Part shown: positions 1 to 8,903 of the stretch, piece by piece
Layout: the number at the start of each line of letters is the position of its first letter
Position numbering within the stretch: position 1 is the stretch's first letter
Assembly (NCBI GenBank): GCA_002706685.1
Contig: PALV01000017.1
Coordinates: 253,105-299,301 of the forward strand
Length of the DNA: 46,197 nucleotides
Source of the DNA: Gammaproteobacteria bacterium
GTDB lineage: Bacteria; Pseudomonadota; Gammaproteobacteria; Pseudomonadales; Pseudohongiellaceae
Direction: 5' to 3'
Translations under genes and position numbers: made by a program
The notes under the pieces: model-generated
The model's input: only the letters and a program-made list of their open reading frames with translations
What the model was told of the DNA's origin: nothing
Databases searched by the model: none

Positions 1-589
1 CGGGCGTGCCCTTGATGGACTCCTCGCCAATGTTCAGCAAGGCAACACGAGCGGGTTTACGCCCGGATAATGAGCTGGCCAGCACGGCGCCCATGCAGGC
101 AAATTGATAAAGTTCTCGTGCAGAGTTACGCACATTGGCCCCGACGTCCAACAGGTAGCTGTAGCCACCGGCACGTGTTACGGGGATCATGGCCATGATG
201 GCAGGTTTATCGATGCCGGGGATGGTCTTCAGCAGATGGCGTCCTGCCATCAACAGGGCGCCGGTGTTGCCGGCACTTACGCAGGCATCAGCCTGGCCCT
301 GCTTCACCTGGTCGATTGCGATGAACATGGAGCTATTGCGGCTGGAACGAAGAATTCGGTCGGGTCGGTCATGATTACTGATCACATCATCAGTATGCAG
401 GACGCTGGCACGAGCACGTAGAGCGGGAGGCAGTGAATCCAGTGAGGGGGTAATCTCCTGCTGAGGTCCCACCAGGACCAGGTGCAGGTCAGGATGTCGG
501 CGCAGCGCCTTGAGCGCGGCCGACACCGTCACATGGGGGCCATGATCGCCCCCCATTACATCCACGGCAATACGTCTGACTTTCGTCAA
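1..589 (-). CDS. plsX: Phosphate acyltransferase PlsX, N-terminal part (cut by window edge)
   Basis: PlsX makes acyl-phosphate from acyl-ACP and inorganic phosphate, the first step of the PlsX/PlsY route to phosphatidic acid; it is a soluble, membrane-associated enzyme. About 196 codons are visible and the C-terminal part lies beyond base 1. The N terminus reads TKVRRIAVDVMGGDHGP, the family's opening motif, and further in it has the SAGNTGALMAGR and LLDVGANV motifs. I chose the TTG at 589-587 because it gives an M-T-K start like E. coli PlsX and sits 2 bp after the rpmF stop. The gene is third in yceD-rpmF-plsX, the usual entry to the fab cluster, so fatty acid genes probably follow to the left. 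The start codon is an inference. Confidence 0.95.
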   Translation of the reverse strand, partial: MTKVRRIAVDVMGGDHGPHVTVSAALKALRRHPDLHLVLVGPQQEITPSLDSLPPALRARASVLHTDDVISNHDRPDRILRSSRNSSMFIAIDQVKQGQADACVSAGNTGALLMAGRHLLKTIPGIDKPAIMAMIPVTRAGGYSYLLDVGANVRNSARELYQFACMGAVLASSLSGRKPARVALLNIGEESIKGTP

Positions 590-591
590 AC

Positions 592-771
592 TTACTCGTC
601 GCCCAGATTCAGTACTTTTTTGCCTTTGTAGAAGCCATCTGCAGTCACGTGGTGACGGCGATGTACTTCACCTGTGGTTTTGTCCACAGACAGAGTTGCG
701 CCAGTCAGAGCATCGTGGCTACGACGCTGGTCGCGACGAGCGCGGGATTTTTTGTTCTGTTGAACGGCCAT
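592..771 (-). CDS. rpmF: 50S ribosomal protein L32
   Basis: A 59-residue basic protein of the large ribosomal subunit. It begins [20 protein letters not shown] and ends in [11 protein letters not shown], matching the gammaproteobacterial L32 pattern at its usual length (about 57-60 residues). It lacks the zinc-binding cysteine pairs of the other L32 type, so it is the zinc-independent form. It lies 35 bp downstream of yceD and 2 bp upstream of plsX, in the conserved cluster that ties ribosome and lipid synthesis. Expression most likely comes from the strong promoter just before yceD. Confidence 0.97.
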   Translation of the reverse strand: MAVQQNKKSRARRDQRRSHDALTGATLSVDKTTGEVHRRHHVTADGFYKGKKVLNLGDE

Positions 772-806
772 TTCAGGTACTCCTGTTTATAAAAACGATA
801 ACTAAA

Positions 807-1370
807 TCAGTGTGTGTCGCTATTTTTTTCGCTGTTGTTCTTAAGTGCTGCCAGGGCCGCAAATGGGTTGCTGGCTGATGACGCGGATTGTTTCTCCGAA
901 GCCTTTGCTGGCGGTGTCACCGAAGCCGTGTGTGGTTCGCAATGTTCATGCGTTGCCACAATCGGCAATCCAAGTATCATCTGTTCCTCTATTAGCTCTG
1001 CCGGTCTGATTTCCTCATCGATATCCAGCAAAGGATCGATGTCAGCCGGTAACTGGCGAGCGCTATCTTCGCTGCTTACCACCGCAAGGTTAACCGGCTC
1101 ACTTACCGCGACCCTGACAGTGTCGAGGCAGCGCTGGCACTGCAACGATAACTCACCGTATACGCGGCCTTCGATTTTGCGTCTGCGAGCGTCGTCAAAA
1201 CCAAATTCAAGTCTGGCACTGACTCGCCCTTCGGCACTGCTCAACATGCTGCTAAGTTGTTTCAGTTCAGCAACCGCAATACTTCCCTCTATTAACAGCC
1301 CCTGCCTGAAGACCTTTCGGGAGTCCAGAATTGCAGGTACTGGGGAAGCAAAATCGAGGGTGTCAGCCAT
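807..1370 (-). CDS. yceD: YceD family protein (DUF177), 23S rRNA accumulation protein
   Basis: YceD is needed for normal 23S rRNA levels in several bacteria and is almost always encoded just before rpmF; its biochemical role is not settled. The 187-residue product has the family's paired cysteines in LQCQRCLD (around residues 97-100), an acidic middle part, and the C-terminal NPFAALAALK signature, close to NPFAVLASLK of E. coli YceD. An ATG 60 bases further upstream is open, but it lies upstream of the consensus promoter at 1380-1408. Transcripts from that promoter would begin about 2-4 bases before the ATG at 1370, so I use 1370. No Shine-Dalgarno sequence is visible before either start. Confidence 0.92.
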   Translation of the reverse strand: MADTLDFASPVPAILDSRKVFRQGLLIEGSIAVAELKQLSSMLSSAEGRVSARLEFGFDDARRRKIEGRVYGELSLQCQRCLDTVRVAVSEPVNLAVVSSEDSARQLPADIDPLLDIDEEIRPAELIEEQMILGLPIVATHEHCEPHTASVTPPAKASEKQSASSASNPFAALAALKNNSEKNSDTH

Positions 1371-1379
1371 AGGCGCGCA

Positions 1380-1408
1380 ATAATAGGGGCAACGGCGTTC
1401 GCTGTCAA
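1380..1408 (-). promoter_or_regulatory. Consensus sigma-70 promoter before yceD-rpmF-plsX
   Basis: On the minus strand there is a perfect -35 TTGACA (1408-1403), a 17-bp spacer and a -10 TATTAT (1385-1380). The predicted transcription start at about 1374-1372 lies only 2-4 bases before the yceD ATG at 1370. The -35 overlaps the T-run of the rluC terminator hairpin. Confidence 0.8.
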
Positions 1409-1435
1409 AAAAATATGCGCTTTTTTGCATATTTT
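1407..1435 (-). terminator. AT-rich Rho-independent terminator of rluC
   Basis: A perfect 9-bp stem (AAAATATGC paired with GCATATTTT, arms 1435-1427 and 1418-1410) with an 8-nt loop is followed on the minus strand by a run of seven T. It lies 27 bp after the rluC stop. The stem is AT-rich, so its strength is uncertain. Confidence 0.6.
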
Positions 1436-1461
1436 ACGGGTTGTTACTGCCAGTTTGGGCT

Positions 1462-2448
1462 TTAGGCCCGGCTTTCGTCAAGTTGTGTCAGTAATTCCCG
1501 CATGGCTGATCGCAGTGGCGCTGAGACCGCCAGTGTCTGGCCTGTTACCGGATGGTCCAGAGACAGCGCGCTGGCATGTAGGCACAAAAAGCGCAGCTTG
1601 CCGAATGAGTGCGGACGATGGTAGGTATACTTGTCGTCCCCCAGAATAGGATGCCCTGCCTGTTGGCAATGCACGCGGATCTGATGCGTGCGCCCGGTCA
1701 GCGGCCTGGCCTCGATCAGGCTGGCCAGACCATAGTCCTCTAACAGACGAAACTCAGTCAGCGCCGACTTTCCACTATCGTCGGTCTTGACGATCCGTTC
1801 ACCCTGCTGTGGCTGTATTCTGAGCAGTGGCGCATCCACTTGCGTTACGGCTGCTGGCCAACTGCCATGCACGATTGCCTGGTAGGTCTTGTTGACCTGA
1901 CGGTTCTTGAAGGCTGTCTGCAGGGTTTTGAGCACTATCGCTGATTTCGCCACCAGCAGACAGCCAGAAGTCTCTTTATCAAGGCGGTGTGCCAGCTCCC
2001 TGTAACCACCCTCACCTGCCATATAGCGCAAGGCCTCGATGACCCCCGCTGCCGTGCCGGTTCCTGCATGTACTGGCATGCCGGCAGGTTTGTTGAGCAA
2101 TAGCAGATGATCGTCTTCGTATAGTATCGATTGTTGCAGGGCGCGTTGCAGCTCAGCGCCTGGTGGTACCGGCGCGTCCCGCTCACTGAGTCGCAACGGG
2201 GCGACACGAACGACATCCCCCTCAGTCACGCGGCTGTCGGGCTTGCAGCGCTTTTTGTTGATGCGAATCTCGCCTTTGCGAATGAGACGGTAAAGATGCG
2301 ACTTGGGCAAGCCACGCAGCCGGGACATGAGAAAGTTGTCCAGCCGCTGGCCGTTAGCGTGTTCACCCACAGAGATATACTGGACCCCAGTTGTGGCTGC
2401 CCCCTGGGTGTCCCTGTCAGCTTGCGGTGATTGTTTTTGATCATTCAT
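1462..2448 (-). CDS. rluC: 23S rRNA pseudouridine(955/2504/2580) synthase RluC
   Basis: RluC converts three uridines of 23S rRNA to pseudouridine near the peptidyl transferase centre. The 328-residue protein has an N-terminal S4 RNA-binding domain (about residues 33-95, with RLDNFLMSRLRGLPKSHLYR) and a RluA-type catalytic domain. The catalytic aspartate is in HRLDKETSG, and GRTHQIRVH is near the C-terminal end. Length fits the family (E. coli 319). It is divergent from argS across 170 bp. No clear Shine-Dalgarno sequence precedes the ATG. RluD is the main alternative, but the S4 sequence and basic GEIRINKKRCKP segment favour RluC. Confidence 0.93.
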   Translation of the reverse strand: MNDQKQSPQADRDTQGAATTGVQYISVGEHANGQRLDNFLMSRLRGLPKSHLYRLIRKGEIRINKKRCKPDSRVTEGDVVRVAPLRLSERDAPVPPGAELQRALQQSILYEDDHLLLLNKPAGMPVHAGTGTAAGVIEALRYMAGEGGYRELAHRLDKETSGCLLVAKSAIVLKTLQTAFKNRQVNKTYQAIVHGSWPAAVTQVDAPLLRIQPQQGERIVKTDDSGKSALTEFRLLEDYGLASLIEARPLTGRTHQIRVHCQQAGHPILGDDKYTYHRPHSFGKLRFLCLHASALSLDHPVTGQTLAVSAPLRSAMRELLTQLDESRA

Positions 2449-2618
2449 GGCTGCGGGTCAGGTCGCTTTGCGGCAAAGCGGGCATTATATCAGCGTTGTA
2501 GTTCAACTGAGGGAGATATTGATCCGGCAGTCCATCCCTGAATAGTGTAAAATCCGCGCTGCTTGAAAGTTAGCCGCAATTTGATTCCACCTCTCGAGTT
2601 TTATACAGGAAGTCCCGC

Positions 2619-4355
2619 ATGCAGACCCTCAAAGAGATGCTTGATGCTGCCGTTACAAGTGCTCTGGTCAAAGTGACCGGCATCACTGATGCAAGAGCGC
2701 AGGTCATTTACGCCTCCCGCCCTGAGTTTGGTGATTATCAGGCCAACGGTGTGATGTCAGTCGCGAAGCAGCTACGCCGCAATCCCCGAGAGGTTGCCCA
2801 GGAAGTACTGGCTGCTCTGGATGTGGCGGGACTGGTCAGTCGAGCCGAGGTCGCCGGACCGGGATTTATCAATCTGTTTCTCGATGACTCAGCGTTGAAT
2901 ACGCGCGCTACAGCGATTCTGCAGTCGAAGGCACCGTTGATACTGCCCGATGACTCTACACAGACCATCGTGGTGGATTACTCCAGCCCGAACCTTGCCA
3001 AGGAAATGCATGTCGGTCATTTGCGAGGCACCATCATCGGCGACACTATCGTCCGCGTTCTCGAAGCCCTGGGACACTGCGTCATACGACAGAACCATGT
3101 GGGCGACTGGGGAACCCAGTTCGGCATGCTGATCGCACACATGACATCACTGATTGAACAGGGTGAATCAGTGTCTGGCAGCCTTGCGGATCTTGAGAGT
3201 TTTTATCGGGCTGCCAAGCAGCGTTTCGACGATGAACCCGGATTTGCTGATCTGGCGCGCAGTTATGTTGTGCGACTGCAGCAGGGTGACGCTGAGTGTC
3301 TGGCGGCTTGGCAGCGTTTTATCGAAGAGTCCCTGCGTCATTGTCAGGAAGTTTACGATCAGCTTCAGGTCAAACTGAAACCCAGCGACCTTTGTGCGGA
3401 AAGTTTCTATAACAATGACTTGCCGAAAATAGTTAATGAGCTTTCTGCCAAAAAGCTGCTGACCGAATCAGACGGTGCGCAGTGTGTCTTCCTGGAAGAG
3501 TTCACTGGTAAAGACGGCACTCCCCTGCCCGTGATAATTCAAAAGCGGGATGGCGGTTATCTTTATGCCACGACCGATCTGGCCGCCGTCCGCTATCGCT
3601 CCGGTCAGCTCGGCGCTGACCGGGTGCTGTATGTCGTTGATGCCAGACAGAGCCTGCATTTTCAGCAGGTATTTGCAGTAGCACGGGCCGCAGGTCTGGT
3701 TCGTAGTGATTGCAGCCTGGAACATGTTGCCTACGGCACGATGATGGGTGAAGACGGCAAACCTTTCAAAACGCGCAGTGGTGATACCGTCAAACTCAAG
3801 GCCCTGCTGGATGAGGCTGTACAGCGGGCATTTGCGCTGGTGTCCGACAAGAACCCGGATCTGCCAGAAGCACAGCGTCGGGAAATCTCGGATACGGTAG
3901 GTGTCGCCGCGGTAAAGTATGCTGAGTTGTCCAAGAATCGCACCAGCGATTACATATTCGACTGGTCAACCATGCTGTCTTTTGACGGCAATACGGCGCC
4001 CTACATGCTGTACGCCTACGCGCGAATTCAGAGCGTGATCCGCCGCCTGGAAGCAGAAGGTGTTAAACCAGGCTCACAGATTCAGGCGATTGCGGCAGAG
4101 GAACGGGCCTTGTTGCTGAAGATTCTGCAACTGTCCGAGGCTGTCCGTCAGGTTGGTCAGGATTGTTATGCGAACCAGCTGTGTCAGTATCTGTTTGAGC
4201 TGGCCGGCTTGTTCATGAAGTTTTACGAGAGCTGCCCAATTCTCAAATCCGAGCCGGAAATACGCGCCAGTCGCCTGGCATTGGCCAGTCTGACTGCGCA
4301 GACATTGCGTGAAGGTATGAATCTGCTTGGCATAGAACCGCTTCAGCAGATGTAA
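2619..4355 (+). CDS. argS: Arginyl-tRNA synthetase
   Basis: ArgRS charges tRNA-Arg with arginine in the cytoplasm. The 578-residue protein is full length (E. coli 577). It has the N-terminal tRNA D-loop-binding domain (about residues 1-110), the class I HIGH motif as HVGHLRG near residue 130, and the C-terminal anticodon-binding domain with DWSTMLSFDGNTAPYMLYAYAR. The KMSKS region is MGEDGKPFKTRSG, the degenerate form typical of ArgRS. The start follows AGGAAG at 6-bp spacing. It is transcribed alone and is convergent with htpG. A TAAAAT at 2548-2553 could be its -10, but no convincing -35 is seen. Confidence 0.98.
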   Translation: MQTLKEMLDAAVTSALVKVTGITDARAQVIYASRPEFGDYQANGVMSVAKQLRRNPREVAQEVLAALDVAGLVSRAEVAGPGFINLFLDDSALNTRATAILQSKAPLILPDDSTQTIVVDYSSPNLAKEMHVGHLRGTIIGDTIVRVLEALGHCVIRQNHVGDWGTQFGMLIAHMTSLIEQGESVSGSLADLESFYRAAKQRFDDEPGFADLARSYVVRLQQGDAECLAAWQRFIEESLRHCQEVYDQLQVKLKPSDLCAESFYNNDLPKIVNELSAKKLLTESDGAQCVFLEEFTGKDGTPLPVIIQKRDGGYLYATTDLAAVRYRSGQLGADRVLYVVDARQSLHFQQVFAVARAAGLVRSDCSLEHVAYGTMMGEDGKPFKTRSGDTVKLKALLDEAVQRAFALVSDKNPDLPEAQRREISDTVGVAAVKYAELSKNRTSDYIFDWSTMLSFDGNTAPYMLYAYARIQSVIRRLEAEGVKPGSQIQAIAAEERALLLKILQLSEAVRQVGQDCYANQLCQYLFELAGLFMKFYESCPILKSEPEIRASRLALASLTAQTLREGMNLLGIEPLQQM

Positions 4356-4375
4356 GAAAGTTTCTGACTTCTGTT

Positions 4376-4403
4376 GTTTGCGGGGCCTCCCTGCCCCGCA
4401 AAC
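4376..4403. terminator. Symmetric GC hairpin between convergent argS and htpG
   Basis: A perfect 11-bp inverted repeat (GTTTGCGGGGC at 4376-4386, its complement at 4393-4403) with a 6-nt loop sits between the two stop codons. There is no T-run on either strand, so it may act as a bidirectional 3'-end stabiliser or a weak terminator. Confidence 0.65.
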
Positions 4404-4415
4404 ACTGACCTCAAA

Positions 4416-6323
4416 TCAGTTGCATAACTCAAGCAGCAACTTGTTGAGCTGCTGGCTGAATCGGGCTGGATCTTCCAGTTCATTGCCATCAGCCAGACTC
4501 GCCTGATCAAACAATATTGAAATCAGATCGCCGAAGCGCTCTTCGTTTTGCTCATGTTCCAGCTTGTCGACCAATGGGTGTGTCGGATTCAGCTCGAAGA
4601 TCGGCTTGCTGTCAGGCACTGCCTGTCCGGATGCCTGCATGATGCGCCGCATCTGTGCGCCCATATCGTCCTCATCGATCGCCAGACAGGCCGCTGAGTC
4701 CGTCAGACGATGACTGATTCGTACTTCCTTGACGCGGTCTCCCAGTGCATTCTGGACGCGCTCGAGCAGCGGTTTCAGCTCTTCTTCGAGCTTTTCCTGC
4801 GCCTTTTTGTCTTCCTCGTCATCCAGCTTGCCCAGGTCAAGTTCACCGCGAGCAACATCCTGCAGTGGTTTGCCGTCAAATTCATGCAGATGGCTCATCA
4901 GCCATTCATCTATCCGGTCGGACAACAGCAATACTTCGATGCCCTTCTTGCGGAAAATCTCCAGGTGTGGGCTGCCTTTGGCTGCTTTGGCAGAGTCCGC
5001 GATCAGGTAATAGATCTTTTCCTGATCAGACTTCATGCGTGAAACATAATCTTCCAGGCTCTGATCCTGCCCACTGCTCTGCTCGTGGGTGCTGGCAAAC
5101 ATCAGCAGCTTGGCAATAGCCTCGCGATTGCTGTAGTCCTCGCCGGGACCTTCCTTAAGTACCTGGCCAAACTCTTTCCAGAAAGTGGCGTATTTCTCGG
5201 GTTCATCTTTTTTGAGCTTTGCCAGCATATCCAGCGCACGTTTGGTCAGTGCGCTGCGCATAGAATCGACAGCAGGATCTTTCTGCAGAATCTCGCGTGA
5301 TACGTTCAGGGAAATATCGTTGGAATCCACGACACCTTTGATGAATCGCAGATACAGAGGCAAGAACTGCTCAGCCTGATCCATGATAAAGACGCGCTGC
5401 ACGTAGAGTTTCAGACCTCGGGCGCCATCACGATTCCACAAGTCGAACGGGGCTCGGGCAGGAAGATACAGCAGACTGGTGTATTCAAGCTTGCCTTCTA
5501 CCTTGTTGTGGCTCCAGCTCAGTGGTTTCTCGTAGTCGTGCGACACATGCTTGTAGAATTCGACGTATTCGTCGTCGCTTACCTGCGTCCTTGGGCGTGT
5601 CCACAGAGCCTTGGCGTCGTTGACTGCTTCGTATTCCTTTTCGTCCGACTTGTCTTCGTCTTTTTCATCAAAATTCTGTTTTGGCAGCAAGACCGGGATG
5701 GCGATGTGATCTGCGTATTTCTTGACGACCTGACGGATACGATAGGCGTCCGCAAAGTCTTTGGAGTCATCGCGTAGCTTCAGAATAACCGTGGTACCGC
5801 GGCCCGCTTTCTCGGTTGACTCTATGGAGTAGTCGGACTCCCCTGCTGAGACCCAGCGCACTGCGTCACTGGCGGCCGTGCCGGCCTTGCGGGTGATGAC
5901 CTCAACTTCGTTAGCAACAATGAATGCTGAATAGAAACCGACACCAAACTGGCCGATCAGCTGAGAATCTTTTTTCTGGTCGCCACTGAGAGACTGAAGA
6001 AACTGGGCGGTACCAGAGCGGGCTATTGTACCCAGGTTACTGATCACGTCTTCGCGATCCATGCCGATGCCGTTGTCACTGATGGTGATGGTGCCGGCAT
6101 CCTTGTCAAAGTCGATCAACACCCTCAGGTCGGTATCACCCTCGTAAATGTCGGGGTTGGACAAAGCCTGAAAGCGGAGCTTGTCTGCAGCATCTGATGC
6201 ATTTGAAATCAACTCGCGCAAGAATACTTCCTTATTGCTGTACAGCGAGTGGATCATCAGCTTCAGTAGCTGCTTGGCTTCGGTTTCAAATCCACGCGTT
6301 TCCTTTTTCATATCTGTTGTCAT
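4416..6323 (-). CDS. htpG: Molecular chaperone HtpG (Hsp90)
   Basis: HtpG is the bacterial Hsp90, an ATP-driven dimeric chaperone that works with DnaK on late folding intermediates. The 635-residue protein (E. coli 624) has the GHKL ATPase domain with [21 protein letters not shown] and [11 protein letters not shown]. The middle domain includes [10 protein letters not shown], and the C-terminal dimerisation domain follows. An acidic charged linker ([14 protein letters not shown]) lies near residues 220-235. The start follows AGAGG at 8-bp spacing. I see no good match to a sigma-32 heat-shock promoter in the 169 bp upstream. Confidence 0.98.
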   Translation of the reverse strand: MTTDMKKETRGFETEAKQLLKLMIHSLYSNKEVFLRELISNASDAADKLRFQALSNPDIYEGDTDLRVLIDFDKDAGTITISDNGIGMDREDVISNLGTIARSGTAQFLQSLSGDQKKDSQLIGQFGVGFYSAFIVANEVEVITRKAGTAASDAVRWVSAGESDYSIESTEKAGRGTTVILKLRDDSKDFADAYRIRQVVKKYADHIAIPVLLPKQNFDEKDEDKSDEKEYEAVNDAKALWTRPRTQVSDDEYVEFYKHVSHDYEKPLSWSHNKVEGKLEYTSLLYLPARAPFDLWNRDGARGLKLYVQRVFIMDQAEQFLPLYLRFIKGVVDSNDISLNVSREILQKDPAVDSMRSALTKRALDMLAKLKKDEPEKYATFWKEFGQVLKEGPGEDYSNREAIAKLLMFASTHEQSSGQDQSLEDYVSRMKSDQEKIYYLIADSAKAAKGSPHLEIFRKKGIEVLLLSDRIDEWLMSHLHEFDGKPLQDVARGELDLGKLDDEEDKKAQEKLEEELKPLLERVQNALGDRVKEVRISHRLTDSAACLAIDEDDMGAQMRRIMQASGQAVPDSKPIFELNPTHPLVDKLEHEQNEERFGDLISILFDQASLADGNELEDPARFSQQLNKLLLELCN

Positions 6324-6433
6324 GCAACAAACCTCTGCTGTCTAGAATTCTTTTAATCACTGTCTGGTTTCTGGTCGCTTCGCGCCTGGCCATCTTGGTA
6401 ACTGCCCGCGTAAAGCAAGTACAGCCCAGAAAC

Positions 6434-6470
6434 AAAAAAGCCCGGAGACCTTTCGGTGTCCGGGCTTTTT
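6434..6470 (-). terminator. Rho-independent terminator of the TonB2-type operon
   Basis: A stem of 11 positions with one mismatch (GCCCGGAGACC at 6440-6450 against GGTGTCCGGGC at 6455-6465, loop TTTC) is flanked by six A on the left and five T on the right. It can therefore terminate in both directions. On the minus strand it lies 22 bp beyond the TPR gene stop and gives a six-T run. Confidence 0.88.
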
Positions 6471-6492
6471 ATGGGGGCCAGTGGCCCCGATT

Positions 6493-7848
6493 TCAAGACT
6501 GGTAGTATTCGATTGCGCGTTCTTTCTGCTCCTGCAGCGCTTCGTAACGCGCCTTGGAGCTTTCAACGAACGATACAAACTGACCAGCGTTGTTGGCACC
6601 CATTTGCTGCGCACGTTGTGCGGCAGTCAGGGCTTCGTCATAACGATCCAGTTCTACCAGGGCTCTCGCAAGAGACAACTGAACATCGCCAGTGTTCTCC
6701 AGGCCGCCACGGTCCAGCGCAGTCTGCATTGCTTCAACGGCGCTGGCGTAGTCACGGTTCATCAGGTGGATGTAGCCGAGGTAATCCCAGGCTTCGCCAT
6801 CATCAACGATTTCGACCAGACGCTCTGCAGGTTCTACCGCGGCCTCAAACTCGGATGCAATGATGTACATCTGAGTCAGTCGACGCAGGTTGTCGCCATT
6901 CTCTTCGACGATACCCTGTTCGATACCGTCTTCGAGGATCTCAATGCCACGAATCGGAGCATCCAGACCAGCCAGCGACTGAGCCAGGTTCATGTACTCG
7001 CCTTCGCTTTGCAGGTAACCCTTCACGTAGGCCAGTTCCATAGTCTGAATACGCTGCGGCTCGCGATCCAGGAAGCCATAAATGGCCGCCAGGTTTCGCC
7101 AGTCAGCGCCTTCGTCAAACAGAGCAACCATGGTTTTGGTGACTTCCAGCGCAGATTCATAGTTTTCCTGTTCGATGTACATGACATTCAACAGGCTATA
7201 GACATTGCGTTGGATCTCACGGCCCTCTGCCCGCAGCATATCCATATAGCTCAGCAGATATTCAATCGACTGTGGGAACTGCTGCAGGTTGTAGTGAGCC
7301 AGTGCCAGCACGTTAAAAACGGTTGCGTTTTCATCGGCTGACAGATTGCGCCACTCTTCCAGCGTACGAATGGCGTCTTCATAGCGCTCTTCACTGGCGT
7401 AAAGCTGACCCAATGACTGCAGCGAGCGCAGGCGCTGCTCAGGACGCAGGTCCTCAATCGTCAGGATACGTTCAAAAGTCGCCAGCGCATTCGGAATGTC
7501 GTCCACACCCAGATAGTAGTTGGTGTAGAAGTTCAGCATGGTGGCCTTTTCGAAGTCGTTCAGCGTGTCGTAGCGCTCATTCAAGGAGTCCAGTTCACGC
7601 TTGGCCGCTGCCAGATCCGGCTCCTGCCCTTCTTCGGTCGGGTTCATCAGTTCCTGAACTTCCGCGATGACACGGTAGACACGGTCGCTCAATGTGTCTG
7701 AGCGTCGTGTGGGTGGTGGTTCACGCGGACCATCATCCTCTTCCTGAGCGTAGGCAGGCGTGGCCAGCATCATGGTGCCGACAGACGCACTGGTCGCCAG
7801 GAAGGCAGCCATCATGGCGGATCGGAGAATTGTATTAACAGCACTCAT
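6493..7848 (-). CDS. Periplasmic TPR-repeat protein of the TonB2-type system
   Basis: The 451-residue product is probably exported: MSAVNTILRSAMMAAFLATS begins a signal peptide ending around TPAYA-QEE. The rest is alpha-helical with repeated TPR-like units, for example RYEDAIRTLEEW, DYASAVEAMQTALD and RYDEALTAAQRAQ. I chose the ATG at 7848 because AGGAG lies 7 bp before it and the tonB stop is 4 bp upstream; an ATG at 7869 lies inside tonB. It is the last gene of the DUF3450-ttpC-exbB-exbD-tonB set and ends at a terminator. TPR proteins in this position are common companions of TonB2-type systems. A scaffold or adaptor role is inferred and the partner is unknown. Confidence 0.85.
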   Translation of the reverse strand: MSAVNTILRSAMMAAFLATSASVGTMMLATPAYAQEEDDGPREPPPTRRSDTLSDRVYRVIAEVQELMNPTEEGQEPDLAAAKRELDSLNERYDTLNDFEKATMLNFYTNYYLGVDDIPNALATFERILTIEDLRPEQRLRSLQSLGQLYASEERYEDAIRTLEEWRNLSADENATVFNVLALAHYNLQQFPQSIEYLLSYMDMLRAEGREIQRNVYSLLNVMYIEQENYESALEVTKTMVALFDEGADWRNLAAIYGFLDREPQRIQTMELAYVKGYLQSEGEYMNLAQSLAGLDAPIRGIEILEDGIEQGIVEENGDNLRRLTQMYIIASEFEAAVEPAERLVEIVDDGEAWDYLGYIHLMNRDYASAVEAMQTALDRGGLENTGDVQLSLARALVELDRYDEALTAAQRAQQMGANNAGQFVSFVESSKARYEALQEQKERAIEYYQS

Positions 7849-7852
7849 TCTC

Positions 7853-8461
7853 TTACTCCTCCAGTTCAAAGCGGAACACGTACTGAACGTTCGGTACTTC
7901 TACCGCTTCACCGTTCACAACACGTGGCTGGAAGCGGAAACGTTCAGCAGCTCGGATGGATGCTGAGTCGAACATGCCACGTGGCTCTGCATCGACCACA
8001 ACAACATCACGTACGCCACCGGTCTCAGTTACCGTAAACGAAACCTGACACCAACCTTCGATGCCACGCTGTGCGGCACGTGTCGGATACTGGGGCTGAA
8101 TGTTTACCAGCGGCAGCATTTCACCGTCGGTAGCACTGAGGCCGGCCGCGCCGATATCAAGGCCGATATCAACATTGACGTTTTCGCGGGCAATGTTCAG
8201 ATCGCCGCCGCCATCCATATCGATGTTACGATCCGGTGGTGGTGGTGTGTCTTCCGGCGGCTGTTCAATTTCTTCTGGTGGCTCTACATCCCGGATCACT
8301 TCCATTTCGATTTCCGGCATGGTCGCATCAACGATACGAATCACATTGGTGTTCTGTTCCAGTTCACCGCCGGTCGCAATCAGCGCCTGCATGAAGTAGA
8401 ACAGACCCAGTGTCACAAGACCCGCCAGCCCAAGAGAGACTACCCATCGAAGTATACTCAT
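7853..8461 (-). CDS. tonB: TonB family energy transducer (TonB2-like)
   Basis: TonB carries proton-motive-force energy from an ExbB/ExbD motor to outer-membrane receptors. The 202-residue protein has one N-terminal membrane anchor (about residues 5-27), a proline-rich periplasmic stretch (PPEDTPPPPDR near residues 68-78) and a C-terminal TonB domain. That domain contains YPTRAAQRGIEGWCQVSF and the RFRFQPRVVNGEAV motif. The SxxxH motif seen in the anchor of E. coli TonB is not present. It is short, like Vibrio TonB2 (about 200 residues). It lies 3 bp after exbD and 4 bp before the TPR gene, so translation is probably coupled. Confidence 0.93.
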   Translation of the reverse strand: MSILRWVVSLGLAGLVTLGLFYFMQALIATGGELEQNTNVIRIVDATMPEIEMEVIRDVEPPEEIEQPPEDTPPPPDRNIDMDGGGDLNIARENVNVDIGLDIGAAGLSATDGEMLPLVNIQPQYPTRAAQRGIEGWCQVSFTVTETGGVRDVVVVDAEPRGMFDSASIRAAERFRFQPRVVNGEAVEVPNVQYVFRFELEE

Positions 8462-8464
8462 CTT

Positions 8465-8872
8465 CTAGTTCTCCGTAGATATGGCAACGGATGCAATCTG
8501 CGCATCGCGTGCCGCTCGCATAATGGTCATGACATGCTCGTTTTGAGCAGTACGGTCGCCTTGGATCACGACCGATGCGTTTGGCGTTTCTGCCAGACGT
8601 CTTTCAAAACGAGACCGGATAAACCGTGGATCTATTTGCTCACCATCAATCCAGATCTGACCATCATTGCTGATTGCAATCAAGATCAGGTCCTTGGAGC
8701 GTGGTTCGGCAGTTGACGCTTCCGGCTTCACCACCTCAATGCCAGCTTCGGTAATAAACACCGAGGTGACAATAAAGAAGATGAGCAGGATGAATACCAC
8801 GTCGAGCATCGGGGTAAGGTCAATCTCCCCGGTGTTCTCATCATCCCTTTTCTTCATCAAACCTGTTTTCAT
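8465..8872 (-). CDS. exbD: Biopolymer transport protein ExbD
   Basis: ExbD is the proton-conducting partner of ExbB in the inner-membrane motor. The 135-residue protein has one transmembrane segment preceded by EIDLTPMLDVVFILLIFF. The aspartate in LDVVF is the conserved proton-carrying residue. A periplasmic domain follows. Length is usual for the family. It lies between exbB (31 bp upstream) and tonB (3 bp downstream). The ATG at 8872 follows AAAGG; an internal ATG five codons later is possible. Confidence 0.95.
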   Translation of the reverse strand: MKTGLMKKRDDENTGEIDLTPMLDVVFILLIFFIVTSVFITEAGIEVVKPEASTAEPRSKDLILIAISNDGQIWIDGEQIDPRFIRSRFERRLAETPNASVVIQGDRTAQNEHVMTIMRAARDAQIASVAISTEN

Positions 8873-8903
8873 TATTGTGCCTTTATTCAGTATCTAGTGA
8901 TGA

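Noticed and set aside
2519..2553. argS promoter TTGATC ... TAAAAT
   Set aside because: The spacing is about 23 bp, too long for a normal sigma-70 promoter.
6324..6440. Sigma-32 promoter of htpG
   Set aside because: CTTGCTTT is present but no CCCCAT-like -10 lies at the required spacing.
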